This document shows positions 51,288 through 59,931 of a stretch of DNA of 64,000 nt, piece after piece. The translations under genes were made by a program, and so were the position numbers. The notes under the pieces were generated by a model. The model searched no databases, was not told the origin of the DNA, and worked only from the letters and a program-made list of their open reading frames with translations. Position 1 is the stretch's first letter; each line of letters begins with the position of its first letter. The stretch comes from Streptomyces zhihengii (GTDB lineage: Bacteria > Actinomycetota > Actinomycetes > Streptomycetales > Streptomycetaceae): positions 6,101,501-6,165,500 of the forward strand of contig NZ_JAFEJA010000001.1 of the NCBI RefSeq assembly GCF_016919245.1, written 5' to 3'.

Positions 51288-52088
51288 TCAGGGGATCTCG
51301 CGGGCGGCGATCGCCAGGGTGCGCCGCGCCGCCGCGACCACCGCCGCGTCCACGAAGCGGCCGTCCGGGAGGGCCATGGCCCCGGTGTCCGACGCCGCCG
51401 CCTTGACGATCTCCTCCGCCGCGTCGATCTCCTCCGGCGTCGGCCGGTAGGCGCGTTCGATCACCGGGAGCTGGCGGGGGTGGATCGCCGCCCGGCCGAG
51501 GAAGCCGATCGAGCGGCCGTGCGCGCAGGAGGCGTGCAGCCCGTCCAGGTCGAGGATGTCGGGGAAGACGGACTGGGTGGGCGGTGCGAGCCCCGCCGCA
51601 CGCGCCGCGACCACGATCCGGGTGCGCGGCCAGTCCAGTCCGGTGTCCCCGCGCACCCCGAGGTCCGCCCGCAGGTCCGACTCCCCGAGCGCGATGCCGC
51701 GCAGCGCCTCGTGCGCGGTGGCGATGGCATAGGCGTGCTCCACGGCGAGCGCCGACTCCAGCAGCGCGTACAGCCCGACGCCCGGCGCCTCGGCGGCGAT
51801 CCGCTGCACATCGGTGGCGTAGGCGACCTTGGGGATGCGCAGGGCGGCCAGACCGGGCAGCCCCGCCAGCGCCGCGACGTCCCCGGGGGAGTCGATCCGC
51901 ACATGGACGGGGAGCGGCAGATGCTGCGACAGCAGTTCGGCCGTGGCCGCGAGGGCGTACTCCTTGCGGTGCCCGGCCACCGCGTCCTCCAGATCGACGA
52001 TGACGACGTCCGGACGGGCGGCGATCGCCTTGTGCACCACCTCCGGCCGGTCCCCGGGGGCGTAGAGCCAGGTCAGCGGGATGGTCAT
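51288..52088 (-). CDS. HpcH/CitE family CoA-ester lyase
   Basis: 266 residues, CitE-like (beta/alpha)8 lyase that cleaves or hydrolyses acyl-CoA esters such as citryl-, malyl- or citramalyl-CoA with Mg. Motifs are YAPGDRPEVVHKA, VVIVDLEDAVAGHRK (metal/CoA region), RIPKVAYATDVQ, LLESALAVEHA, ALGESDLRADLGV and GRAAIHPRQLPV. Last gene of the seven-gene minus-strand cassette; its ATG overlaps the CaiB-type stop. The actual ester is unknown. Confidence 0.9.
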   Translation of the reverse strand: MTIPLTWLYAPGDRPEVVHKAIAARPDVVIVDLEDAVAGHRKEYALAATAELLSQHLPLPVHVRIDSPGDVAALAGLPGLAALRIPKVAYATDVQRIAAEAPGVGLYALLESALAVEHAYAIATAHEALRGIALGESDLRADLGVRGDTGLDWPRTRIVVAARAAGLAPPTQSVFPDILDLDGLHASCAHGRSIGFLGRAAIHPRQLPVIERAYRPTPEEIDAAEEIVKAAASDTGAMALPDGRFVDAAVVAAARRTLAIAAREIP

Positions 52089-53299
52089 AGCGCTCCTTCG
52101 GTACGGAGTGCGGCGATGTCGGCGGGGGACATCCCGATCTCGGCCAGCACCGCGTCGGTGTCCGCGCCGTGCGGCCGGCCGGCCCAGCGGATGGAGCCGG
52201 GCGTCTCGGAGAGCCGGAAGAGGACGTTCTGCATCCGCAGCGTGCCGAGTTCGGGGTCGGGCACCTCGGTGATCGTCCCCAGCGCCTGGTACTGGGGATC
52301 GGCGTACACGTCCCGGATGTCGTAGACGGGGGCGATGGCCGCCTCGGCCTTCTCGAAGGCGGCGATCGCGTCGGCGCAGCTCTGCCGGGCGATCCAGCCG
52401 CCGACCGCCCCGTCCAGCTCGTCCGCGTGGTCGGCCCGCCCGCTGCCGGTGGCGAACCAGGGCTCGTCGACCAGCTCCGGCCGGCCGACCAGGTGCATCA
52501 CCCGCTCCGCGACGGACTGGGCGGACGTGGAGACGGCCACCCAGCCGCCGTCCGCCGTGCGGTAGATGTTCCGGGGCGCGTTGTTGCGGGAGCGGTTGCC
52601 GGTGCGGGGCTGCACATAGCCGAGCTGGTCGTACCAGAGCGCCTGCGGGCCGAGCACGGCCAGGATCGGCTCGATGATCGCCATGTCGACGACCTGGCCC
52701 CGGCCGGTGACGCCGCGCGCGGCCAGCGCGGTCATCACCGCGTACGCGGTGGCCAGCGCGGCGACCGAGTCGGCGAGACCGAACGGCGGCAGCGTGGGCG
52801 GCCCCTCGGGCTGTCCGGTCGCCGCCGCGAAACCGCTCATCGCCTCCGCGAGGGTGCCGAAACCGGGCCGGTGGGAGTACGGGCCGAACTGCCCGAAGCC
52901 CGTGATCCGGGCCAGCACCAGCCGGGGATTGGCCGCGCTGAGCTCCTCCCAGCCCAGCCCCCAGCGCTCCAGGGTGCCGGGGCGGAAGTTCTCGACGACC
53001 ACGTCCGCGGTGGCCGCCAGGCGCAGCAGGGTGTCGCGGCCGCCGGGGGTGGAGAGGTCCAGCGTGATGGTGCGCTTGTTGCGGCCGAGGACCTTCCACC
53101 ACAGGCCCACGCCGTCCTTGGCCGGCCCGTGCCCGCGGGAGGGGTCGGGGCGGGTGGGGTGCTCGACCTTGACGACCTCGGCCCCGTAGTCGCCGAGCAT
53201 CGTGGCGCACATCGGGCCGGCGAAGAGGGTGGCCAGGTCGAGGACGCGCAGGCCGCTCAGCGGCGGCGCGCCGTTCGGGGCGCTGCTCGGCGGCGTCAT
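52085..53299 (-). CDS. CaiB/BaiF family CoA transferase (type III)
   Basis: 404 residues. Type III CoA transferases move CoA between carboxylic acids through an aspartyl intermediate; here the likely catalytic Asp is in GRGQVVDMAIIEPI. Other family features are LRVLDLATLFAGPMCATMLGDYGAEVVKVE, GRNKRTITLDL, ENFRPGTLERWGLG and ITGFGQFGPYSHRPGF. It is overlapped on both sides by ATGA junctions (ribokinase upstream, CitE-like downstream), so it acts in the same pathway: activation of an acid to its CoA ester before cleavage. Confidence 0.9.
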   Translation of the reverse strand: MTPPSSAPNGAPPLSGLRVLDLATLFAGPMCATMLGDYGAEVVKVEHPTRPDPSRGHGPAKDGVGLWWKVLGRNKRTITLDLSTPGGRDTLLRLAATADVVVENFRPGTLERWGLGWEELSAANPRLVLARITGFGQFGPYSHRPGFGTLAEAMSGFAAATGQPEGPPTLPPFGLADSVAALATAYAVMTALAARGVTGRGQVVDMAIIEPILAVLGPQALWYDQLGYVQPRTGNRSRNNAPRNIYRTADGGWVAVSTSAQSVAERVMHLVGRPELVDEPWFATGSGRADHADELDGAVGGWIARQSCADAIAAFEKAEAAIAPVYDIRDVYADPQYQALGTITEVPDPELGTLRMQNVLFRLSETPGSIRWAGRPHGADTDAVLAEIGMSPADIAALRTEGAL

Positions 53300-54183
53300 G
53301 ACGCGGAGTCGATCTCGGGGCGGTACGGCATGGAGGTGGACGCTCCCGGGCGCTGGACGGACAGGGCCGCTGCGGCGCACGCCCAGGCGAGGGCCTGCTC
53401 CACGGGCCGGCCCTCGCCGAGGGCGACGGCGAGCGTGCCGACGAAGGTGTCCCCGGCGGCGGTGGTGTCGACGGCCGTGACCCGCGGGGCGGGCACGGTG
53501 ACGGGCGCGGTGTCCCGGGCGGCGTGGAGACAGCCCGCGGAGCCGAGCGTGATGACCACCTCGGGCACGCTGCGCAGCAGGGCGGCGGCGGCCTCGTACG
53601 GGTCGGCCACACCGGTGAGCGCGGCGGCCTCGTGCTCGTTGGGGACGAGCAGGTCGACCGCGGCGAACAGTTCGGGCGGCAGGGGCTGCACCGGTGAGGG
53701 CGTCAGCACGGTGCGCACCCCGTGCCGGCGGCCGGCCAGGGCGCCGTCGAGCACGGCGCCGAGGGGGAGTTCGAGCTGGAGCAGCAGCAGGTCGGCCGCG
53801 GCGATGACGGCCTCGTCGCCCGGGGCCAGCGCGGTGACGGTGCCGTTCGCGCCGGGGACGACGACGATCGAGTTCCCGCCGTCGTCGTCGACGACGATGT
53901 GCGCGGTGCCGGACGGGCCGTCCGCGGTGCGCAGCAGGTCGGTGTCGACTCCGGACGCCTTCAGGGTGTGCCGCAGCAGTGCGCCGAACTCGTCCGCGCC
54001 GACCGCCCCGATCATGGTGACGTCGCCGCCCGCGCGGGCCGCGGCGACGGCCTGGTTCGCCCCCTTGCCGCCGGGGACGGTGGCGAACTCCCTTCCGGTG
54101 ACGGTCTCTCCGCGCTTCGGCGGCTTCGCCACGTAGGCGACGAGGTCCATGTTGGTGCTGCCGAGCACCACGATGCCGGTCAT
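53296..54183 (-). CDS. rbsK: Ribokinase-like PfkB family sugar kinase
   Basis: 295 residues. The PfkB fold shows GSTNMDLVAYVAKPPKRGETVTG at the N-terminus, the substrate-binding VPGGKGANQAVAAARAG, VPNEHEAAALTG, and the catalytic VDTTAAGDTFVGTLA with the base Asp. These match ribokinase more closely than fructo- or adenosine kinases, so ribose or a nucleoside-derived ribosyl is the likely substrate. It sits directly behind four ADP-ribosylglycohydrolase genes, which points to phosphorylation of the ribose they release. Confidence 0.88.
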   Translation of the reverse strand: MTGIVVLGSTNMDLVAYVAKPPKRGETVTGREFATVPGGKGANQAVAAARAGGDVTMIGAVGADEFGALLRHTLKASGVDTDLLRTADGPSGTAHIVVDDDGGNSIVVVPGANGTVTALAPGDEAVIAAADLLLLQLELPLGAVLDGALAGRRHGVRTVLTPSPVQPLPPELFAAVDLLVPNEHEAAALTGVADPYEAAAALLRSVPEVVITLGSAGCLHAARDTAPVTVPAPRVTAVDTTAAGDTFVGTLAVALGEGRPVEQALAWACAAAALSVQRPGASTSMPYRPEIDSAS

Positions 54184-55886
54184 GGGCGCAGTGCCTCCTC
54201 CACAGTCAGACGGGCGAGGGTGTCGAATCCGACGCCGTCGAAGCCGGCGACCGAGGTCGCGAGCCGGTTCTTCAGCGGCGTCGTCCAGCGTTCGGGCAGC
54301 GCGTCGGGGGCGCCGGCCAGCAGCCCGGCGACCGAACCGGCGGTCGCCCCGTTGGAGTCGGTGTCCAGACCGCCGGACACCGCACGGCAGACGGACCCGG
54401 TGAAGTCGCCGTCCGCGTGGGTCAGCGCGGCGGCGAGCAGCGCGGCGTTCGGGACGGCGTGGACCCAGTGCAGCGCGCCGTACGCGTGGTGGATCCGGTC
54501 GACCGCCCGGTCGAAGTCCGCCTCCGCGCGGGCGGCGGCGATGCCGAAGCGGACGGCCCCGGCCAGCCGGGAGCGCGGCGGCACCACCGCGAGGCCGGCG
54601 GCCAGCGCCTCGTGCACCCCGGCGTCGCCGCCGGCCGCGGCGGCCACCGTGGCGGCGACGAACATGGCGCTGTAGACGCCGTTCGCGGTGTGGCTCAGCG
54701 CGGCGTCCCTGAAGGCCTGCTCCGCGGCGGCGGCCGGGGCCCCGGGGTTGGTCCAGCCGTGCACATCGGCACGGATCGCGGCGCCGATCCACTCCCGGAA
54801 CGGATTGCGGCGGACGGCCGTGAGCGGCGGCTCGACGCCGCACAGCAGGTTGCGGTAGGCGACGCGTTCCGCGGTGAAGGTCCGTCCGGCGGGGAGTTCG
54901 TCCAGCCACAGCGCGCCCACGTCGGCGGTGGTGAAGCGGCGGCCGTGCCGCCGCAGCAGCACCAGGCCGAGCAGCGGGTAGTTGAGGTCGTCGTCCTCCG
55001 GCATGCCGTCGATGTTCTCGGCCAGGCTGGTGGCGGCGCTGCGCCGGTTCCACGGGTGGGCGGCGGCCAGCTCCGCCGGCACCCCGCGCGCGGTGAACCA
55101 GTCGGCCAGCGGCCAGTTGCCCGTCGCACGGGCCAGCGCGCGGATGGCGTCCAGCGGCAGCTTCTCCACGGGCTTCCCCAGCAGACACCCCGCCGCCCGC
55201 CCGAGCCACGCGGCATGCAGCGCGTCCTCGCCGGGCGCGGCGGCGGTGCGGGGCGGGTGGGCGTGCGGGGCGTGTTCGGTGGGCCCGGCGGCGGTGCGGG
55301 GCGGCCGCCCGGGCCGGTCGGTCTGCGGCGCATCGCCGGGCGCGGCCCCGGTGCGGGGCGGCTGCCCGGACGGGCGGGGGTGGAGCGCGTCGCCGTGCGT
55401 GTCGTCGGGGCGGGGGGCCCGTCCGGGCCACGCGGTGCGCGCGGCGTCCTCGGTCGGCGCGGCACCGGCCGCCGCGCGGGACCGGGCCACCTCGCCGGCG
55501 TCGCCGCGCGGGGGACCGGCGGAACCGGACGCGTCCCCGCCGGGGAGCCCGGGGGTTCCCCGGCGGTCCGGCCCGGGACCGGCAGCCGACAGGTGCCCCA
55601 GGGCCGGGCAGGCCGCCGCGATCGACGACCAGTCCAGCGGTTCGGCGGCGGCCAAGGGAGAGGGGAGCGCGGCGAGTTCGTCGAGGAGGCGCTCCGCGAG
55701 CGCCCGGAGCCGGGGCGGGGCCGGCTCGGCGGAGGCGCCCGCACGCGCGGGCGCGGGGGCGCCGCCCGCCGCCCGCCAGCGGTCGCGGACATCGCCCGCG
55801 TCCCGCCCGTCCTCGTCCGCCTGCCGCAGCTCGTGCCCGATGAGGTCCTCGGGCTGGACCCAGGTCAGCCGCAGCGTCCCGGTCAT
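54180..55886 (-). CDS. ADP-ribosylglycohydrolase family protein, 568 aa with disordered insert
   Basis: First (promoter-distal) of four ARH-family paralogues in the cassette. The N-terminus (1-37, MTGTLRLTWVQPEDLIGHELRQ) is family-specific. A Pro/Ala/Gly-rich tract (about 100-225) follows, then the ARH core: WLGRAAGCLLGKPVEKLPLD, the metal-site acidic run GMPEDDDLNYPLLGL, and the C-terminal metal motif GGLDTDSNGATAGSVAGLL. The first-helix GD is replaced by GC, as in this LGRAAGCLLGKP subgroup. It overlaps both neighbours by 4 nt. Predicted to hydrolyse an N- or O-linked ADP-ribosyl or ribosyl bond; substrate unknown. Confidence 0.87.
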   Translation of the reverse strand: MTGTLRLTWVQPEDLIGHELRQADEDGRDAGDVRDRWRAAGGAPAPARAGASAEPAPPRLRALAERLLDELAALPSPLAAAEPLDWSSIAAACPALGHLSAAGPGPDRRGTPGLPGGDASGSAGPPRGDAGEVARSRAAAGAAPTEDAARTAWPGRAPRPDDTHGDALHPRPSGQPPRTGAAPGDAPQTDRPGRPPRTAAGPTEHAPHAHPPRTAAAPGEDALHAAWLGRAAGCLLGKPVEKLPLDAIRALARATGNWPLADWFTARGVPAELAAAHPWNRRSAATSLAENIDGMPEDDDLNYPLLGLVLLRRHGRRFTTADVGALWLDELPAGRTFTAERVAYRNLLCGVEPPLTAVRRNPFREWIGAAIRADVHGWTNPGAPAAAAEQAFRDAALSHTANGVYSAMFVAATVAAAAGGDAGVHEALAAGLAVVPPRSRLAGAVRFGIAAARAEADFDRAVDRIHHAYGALHWVHAVPNAALLAAALTHADGDFTGSVCRAVSGGLDTDSNGATAGSVAGLLAGAPDALPERWTTPLKNRLATSVAGFDGVGFDTLARLTVEEALRP

Positions 55887-57076
55887 CGGGCGTCCGCCAG
55901 CGCGGCGAACGCCGCCTCGTGGGCGCGGCGGCGGGCCAGGTCGCGCGCGTGGATCTCCCGGGCCACCGCCACGAGTTCGGCCGCGGGGGCGCGCAGGTCG
56001 ATCCGGCTGGCCCGGGCCACCTGCCGCGCCCAGTCGTCCGGCACCGCCCGCTCCCCGTGCATCGCCCCCACCAGGGCTCCGGCCATCGTCGCGATCGAGT
56101 CGCAGTCGCGGCCGTAGTTGACGCAGGCGAGCACGGTCCGCCGGAAGTCGCCCGCGCCGACGAGCAGCATGCCCAGGGCGATGGGCAGTTCCTCGATGGA
56201 GTGCAGCCGCGAGGGGCGGCGGGCGCCCAGCGACGGGGCCCGGTAGTCGGGGCCGACGGTGTCGAAGGGGGCCACCGCCGCGCGCAGCGGCGCGAGCGCC
56301 GACTCGAAGTCCGTGTGGCGGACGGCGGTCTCCGCGACGGCCTCGATCGCGGCCTGGGTGCCGTCCTTGGCCAGCGCCAGCGCCGTCTCCACGACAGTGG
56401 CCGGGGTCGCCCCCGGCGCCGCCGCCGCCGCGACGGCGGCCGCGAACACGCCCGCCGCCTCCCGCCCGTAGGAGGACTGGTGCGCCCCCGCGACGTCCAG
56501 CGCCTCGTGGTAGGCGGCGTCCGGGTCGGCGGCGTTGACGAGGCCGACCGGCGCCATGTACATCGCGGCACCGCAGTTGACGATGTTGCCGACCCCGGCC
56601 TCGCGGGGGTCGTTGTGGCCGTAGTGCAGCCGGTGCACCAGCCACTTCTCGGCGAGGAAGATCCGCTGGAGGGGGAGGGCCTCCGCCTCCAGTTCGGGGA
56701 TCCAGCGGGGGGTGGAGATCAGGTCGGGCACCAGATGGTCGGCGACGGCGTAGGCGTCCAGGTGGTCGCGGACCGCCGCGTAGACGCGCACCAGGGCGTG
56801 GGTGAGCAGGGTGTCGTCGGTGATGTGCCCGTTGCCCTTGTGGTACGGGGCGATCGGGCGCGCGGTGCGCCATGCGTCGCCGTTCCAGGGGCCGACGATG
56901 CCCTCGACCCGGCCGCCGTGCCGCTCGACGATCTGCTCCGGGGTGTAGCCCTCGACCGGCCCGCCGAGCGCGTCGCCGACGGCGGCACCGACCAGGCTGC
57001 CCGTGAGCCTGTCGTCGAGGGAGGGGGAGTCGGGGTTCGCCGATGGGGTGGCCGCGTTCGCCGTCGCTGTGGTCAT
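55883..57076 (-). CDS. ADP-ribosylglycohydrolase family protein, 397 aa
   Basis: A compact ARH with the full set of metal ligands: LVGAAVGDALGGPVEG (D35), GHITDDTLLTHALV (D87, D88) and NYGRDCDSIATMAGALVGA (D324, D326). NIVNCGAAMYMAPVGLVNAADP is also typical of bacterial ARH enzymes. It is the member most likely to be catalytically ordinary. A 202-nt gap separates it from the upstream paralogue. GACAAT lies 6 nt before its ATG, so it may have a leaderless promoter of its own in addition to read-through. Confidence 0.9.
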   Translation of the reverse strand: MTTATANAATPSANPDSPSLDDRLTGSLVGAAVGDALGGPVEGYTPEQIVERHGGRVEGIVGPWNGDAWRTARPIAPYHKGNGHITDDTLLTHALVRVYAAVRDHLDAYAVADHLVPDLISTPRWIPELEAEALPLQRIFLAEKWLVHRLHYGHNDPREAGVGNIVNCGAAMYMAPVGLVNAADPDAAYHEALDVAGAHQSSYGREAAGVFAAAVAAAAAPGATPATVVETALALAKDGTQAAIEAVAETAVRHTDFESALAPLRAAVAPFDTVGPDYRAPSLGARRPSRLHSIEELPIALGMLLVGAGDFRRTVLACVNYGRDCDSIATMAGALVGAMHGERAVPDDWARQVARASRIDLRAPAAELVAVAREIHARDLARRRAHEAAFAALADAR

Positions 57077-57278
57077 GGCCGGATTGTCCCCCTTGTTCCG
57101 TCGCGCGCGGCGTACCTCGCCCGGGGATTCGGCCACTCTCCCCGCCCCGGCCGCCCCGCGGACCTCCTGCCCGCGCGCGATGCGCGGCACGCGGCCGGGC
57201 GGCGCCCGCCCGGGGCGCGGAGGCCCGGGCGGCGGACCGGCCGGGGCGGCGCACGACGCCCGGGGGAGGCCCCGTCCG

Positions 57279-58646
57279 CTACCGGGGAAGCCCTCCGTCC
57301 CCGGGCCCGGTGTCCTCCGGGGCGGCGAGGAGGGCGGCCAGGGCCACCAGGTCGGTCCCGGCGAGGTGGGGGAGGACGCAGCCGGCGAGGGTGCGGCAGG
57401 CCTCGCGCCAGCCGGCGGGGACGCGGTCGCCGCCGCCCAGGACACCGGTCAGCGCCCCGGCCAGCGCGGGCGCGGAGTCCGCGACCCGGGAGAGGCACGC
57501 CGCCGTGGGCACGGCCTCGGACACCCGGCCCCGGGCGGCGAGGGTCACGGCGAGCGCCACCGGCACCGTCTCGGCGGCGGCGATGCCGTAGCTGTAGACG
57601 TGGTCGACGATCTGGTGCTCCAGCAGGGGCACCAGATCGAAGGCGCAGCCGGCCTCGCGGGCGAGGGCGAGCGCGTGCCGGGCGTTGCGGCCGATCTCGG
57701 TGGACTCGGGCAACTGGCCGAGCGCGGCGGCCACGGCGCCCTCGACGTCCGCGCCGCCGAGGGCGGCCGCGACGGCGGCGGCCATCGCCCGGGCGCCGTG
57801 CACCCCGTCCCCGTCCTGCGTGTAGCGGGCGTCGAACTCGGCGAGGGCGGCGGCCGCCGCCGGGTCGCCGGGGTGCACGACGGCGAGCACGGCGGCCCGT
57901 ACACAGGCGGCGTCGTCGAAGTAGTGCGGATTGTCGTGGCCGGTCGCCGGCGGGCGCAGGCCGGTGGCGAGGTTGCCGAGCCCCGCGCGCACGGAGATCC
58001 GGGCCCGCAGCGGCAGCACCGCCGACTCGACCTCCGGGGCCCGTGCGGCGGCCGCGGCGACCTGGCTCGCGAGGGCGTTCCACGCCAGGTCGACGGCGGC
58101 CCGGACCCGGCGGGCCGGCGACGGTCCGCGGACGTCGTCGCCGCGCGCGGTGAGCACGATCTGGGCCGCGAACGCGGCCCACTCGGCGTCGTCGGAGGGG
58201 CCGAGGCGCAGCGGCTCCGGCGGCTGGTTCAGCGCGATCGGCACCGGGAGCGTGGTGGTGGCGTTCTGTTCGGCGAACGTGTCGAGTTCCCGGGTGAGCC
58301 GGCGGGTCCACTCGGGCATCCGGCCCGCCCGGTGCCTCGCCGCCGGCCAGCCCGCGGCATCCCCGGCGGCGAGCCCGAGCAGCAGCCCTTCGAGCGGTCG
58401 CGCCACCGCCGTGCCGTGCCGTGCGGTCTCCGTCGCGGTGTGCCGGGCCGCTTCCGCTGTGCCGTGCGACCCCGTCTCCGTCGTGCCGTGCCGGGCCGCT
58501 TCCGCTGTGCCGTGCGACCCCGTCTCCGTCGTGCTGTGCCCGGCAGCTGCCGCCGTGCCGTGCCGGGCCGCCTCCTCCCCGGGGCCGGCGGGGCCCGTGC
58601 CCGCGCGGGCGGTGTCCAGGGGGCCGTGCGACGCGGGGGCGGTCAT
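57279..58646 (-). CDS. ADP-ribosylglycohydrolase family protein, 455 aa, degenerate metal site
   Basis: ARH fold with a Thr/Ala/His/Gly-rich repetitive N-terminal tail (1-82) containing two near-exact 16-residue repeats. Core motifs are altered: LGLAAGDAAGWPAA (D96 kept), LGPSDDAEWAAFA (SDDAE for TDDT) and SRVADSAPALAGALTG where the family has GRDxDT, so the first Asp of that pair is Val. Enzymes lacking this ligand may be weak or non-catalytic (binding, crystallin-like). It overlaps the upstream paralogue ATG to TGA. Confidence 0.85.
   Translation of the reverse strand: MTAPASHGPLDTARAGTGPAGPGEEAARHGTAAAAGHSTTETGSHGTAEAARHGTTETGSHGTAEAARHTATETARHGTAVARPLEGLLLGLAAGDAAGWPAARHRAGRMPEWTRRLTRELDTFAEQNATTTLPVPIALNQPPEPLRLGPSDDAEWAAFAAQIVLTARGDDVRGPSPARRVRAAVDLAWNALASQVAAAAARAPEVESAVLPLRARISVRAGLGNLATGLRPPATGHDNPHYFDDAACVRAAVLAVVHPGDPAAAAALAEFDARYTQDGDGVHGARAMAAAVAAALGGADVEGAVAAALGQLPESTEIGRNARHALALAREAGCAFDLVPLLEHQIVDHVYSYGIAAAETVPVALAVTLAARGRVSEAVPTAACLSRVADSAPALAGALTGVLGGGDRVPAGWREACRTLAGCVLPHLAGTDLVALAALLAAPEDTGPGDGGLPR
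58442..58537 (-). repeat. Two 48-bp direct repeats in the 57279-58646 gene
   Basis: Units 58442-58489 and 58490-58537 differ at one or two bases and encode two 16-residue units (HGTTETGSHGTAEAAR style) of the N-terminal tail. More diverged partial units flank them between about 58408 and 58585. Confidence 0.9.
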
Positions 58647-59698
58647 GAGGCCGACGGGGTCAGGAGCGCGGCCACGTCGAGGACGTGGTGGCCGCGCATC
58701 GAGGGGAGGCAGCTCCCGCGCACCGGGCCGATCGCGCCGGCCCATTCGGGCGGGATCGCGCCCGCGCCCTGGACCGCTCCCGCGAGCGCGCCCGCGACGG
58801 CCGCGGTGGTGTCGGCGTCGCGGCCCATGTTGACGGCCGTCAGCACCGAGGTGCGGAAGTCCCCGCGGGCCGCCGCGAACGCGCCGAACGCCAGCCCCAC
58901 CGCCTCCGGCGCCAGGTCGGTCCACGGGTAGCCGCCGATCACGACGGCCGAGCGCACCGCCCGCTCCATGGACAGCGCGTCCGGGTAGGTGCGGCCCGCC
59001 GCGATCACCCCGCGCCGCAGGGTGCGGGCGGTCCAGGAGTCCATCGGGACGACGGACAGCGCCGCCCCGATCACCCCCGCGGGCCCCGCGCCGCCCATCG
59101 CGGCCGCGACCCCCGCCGCCACCGCCCGGCCGCCGTGGATGCCCTCGCCGTCGTGGCTGACGCTGCCGTCGACGGTCACCAGCCGGGCCGCCTCCTCGGG
59201 GCAGCCGGCGGCGAAGACGCCGAACGGGGCCGCGCGCATGGCGAGCCCGTCGCTCCAGGCGTGCCGGTGCTGGGCGGAGATCGGCGCGGCCAGCCCCCGC
59301 CGCAGGTTCTCCAGCGTGCCGCGTTCGCTGAAGCCGGCTCCCCGGAACGGGCCCTCGTCCCGGTCGGCGATCCACTCGTGCCAGGCGGCCTCGACGTGGG
59401 CGACGGTCAGCTCCGAGCCGTGCCGGGCGAGCAGCAGGCCCGAGAGGATGGCGTACTCGGTGTCGTCGGTGCCGGCCGGATCGTCGCTGACGAAGCCCTC
59501 GATGCGGCCCCAGCGGCGGCGGATCTCGGACGGCCGCATGTTCTCGGCGGGGGCGCCGAGCGCGTCGCCCACCGCGAGGCCGAGCAGCGCCCCGCGTGCC
59601 CGGTCGGCACGGTCCGCGGGCGGGGTGACGGCCGTGGCGGGCGCCGACACCGGGACGGTGGCCGGCCCGCCGGTGGACGACTCGGTCAGCAACTCCAT
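58643..59698 (-). CDS. ADP-ribosylglycohydrolase family protein, 351 aa, first gene of the cassette
   Basis: Canonical ARH: ARGALLGLAVGDALGAPAENM (D45), PAGTDDTEYAI (D78, D79) and VNMGRDADTTAAVAGALAGAVQG (D294, D296), so both metal pairs are intact. VDGSVSHDGEGIHGGRAVAAGVAAA is a further conserved loop. It begins the seven-gene minus-strand unit. The ATG at 59698 has only a modest AAAGGG upstream. A perfect AGAAACGTTTCT palindrome lies 68 nt upstream in the divergent promoter region. Confidence 0.9.
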   Translation of the reverse strand: MELLTESSTGGPATVPVSAPATAVTPPADRADRARGALLGLAVGDALGAPAENMRPSEIRRRWGRIEGFVSDDPAGTDDTEYAILSGLLLARHGSELTVAHVEAAWHEWIADRDEGPFRGAGFSERGTLENLRRGLAAPISAQHRHAWSDGLAMRAAPFGVFAAGCPEEAARLVTVDGSVSHDGEGIHGGRAVAAGVAAAMGGAGPAGVIGAALSVVPMDSWTARTLRRGVIAAGRTYPDALSMERAVRSAVVIGGYPWTDLAPEAVGLAFGAFAAARGDFRTSVLTAVNMGRDADTTAAVAGALAGAVQGAGAIPPEWAGAIGPVRGSCLPSMRGHHVLDVAALLTPSAS

Positions 59699-59765
59699 GT
59701 GGGGCCCTTTCGCGCGCGCGAGCCTGGTCCCCGATGTGTGCCACGCGCCGCCCGGCCCTCATCAG

Positions 59766-59777
59766 AGAAACGTTTCT
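59766..59777. promoter_or_regulatory. LacI-family-type operator upstream of the ARH cassette
   Basis: AGAAACGTTTCT is a perfect 12-bp palindrome centred on CG, the form bound by LacI/GalR-family sugar-responsive repressors. It lies between the divergent ARH cassette and the VIT/CCC1 gene; distance favours the cassette (68 nt to its ATG). No LacI-family gene is in the window. Confidence 0.65.
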
Positions 59778-59931
59778 GTCACCCGACCCGGTGTATGCCG
59801 GGACCCCTTCGAGGGCGCCTCCCGGCCCCAGGTAAGTACGGCCTGCCTTGCTGGCGCGCCCCTTACATCCGGCGTACGTTCGAGGTCAGAGGGCCGCGGT
59901 GCACGAGCATCGCGGTCGAGAGGGGAGAGCT

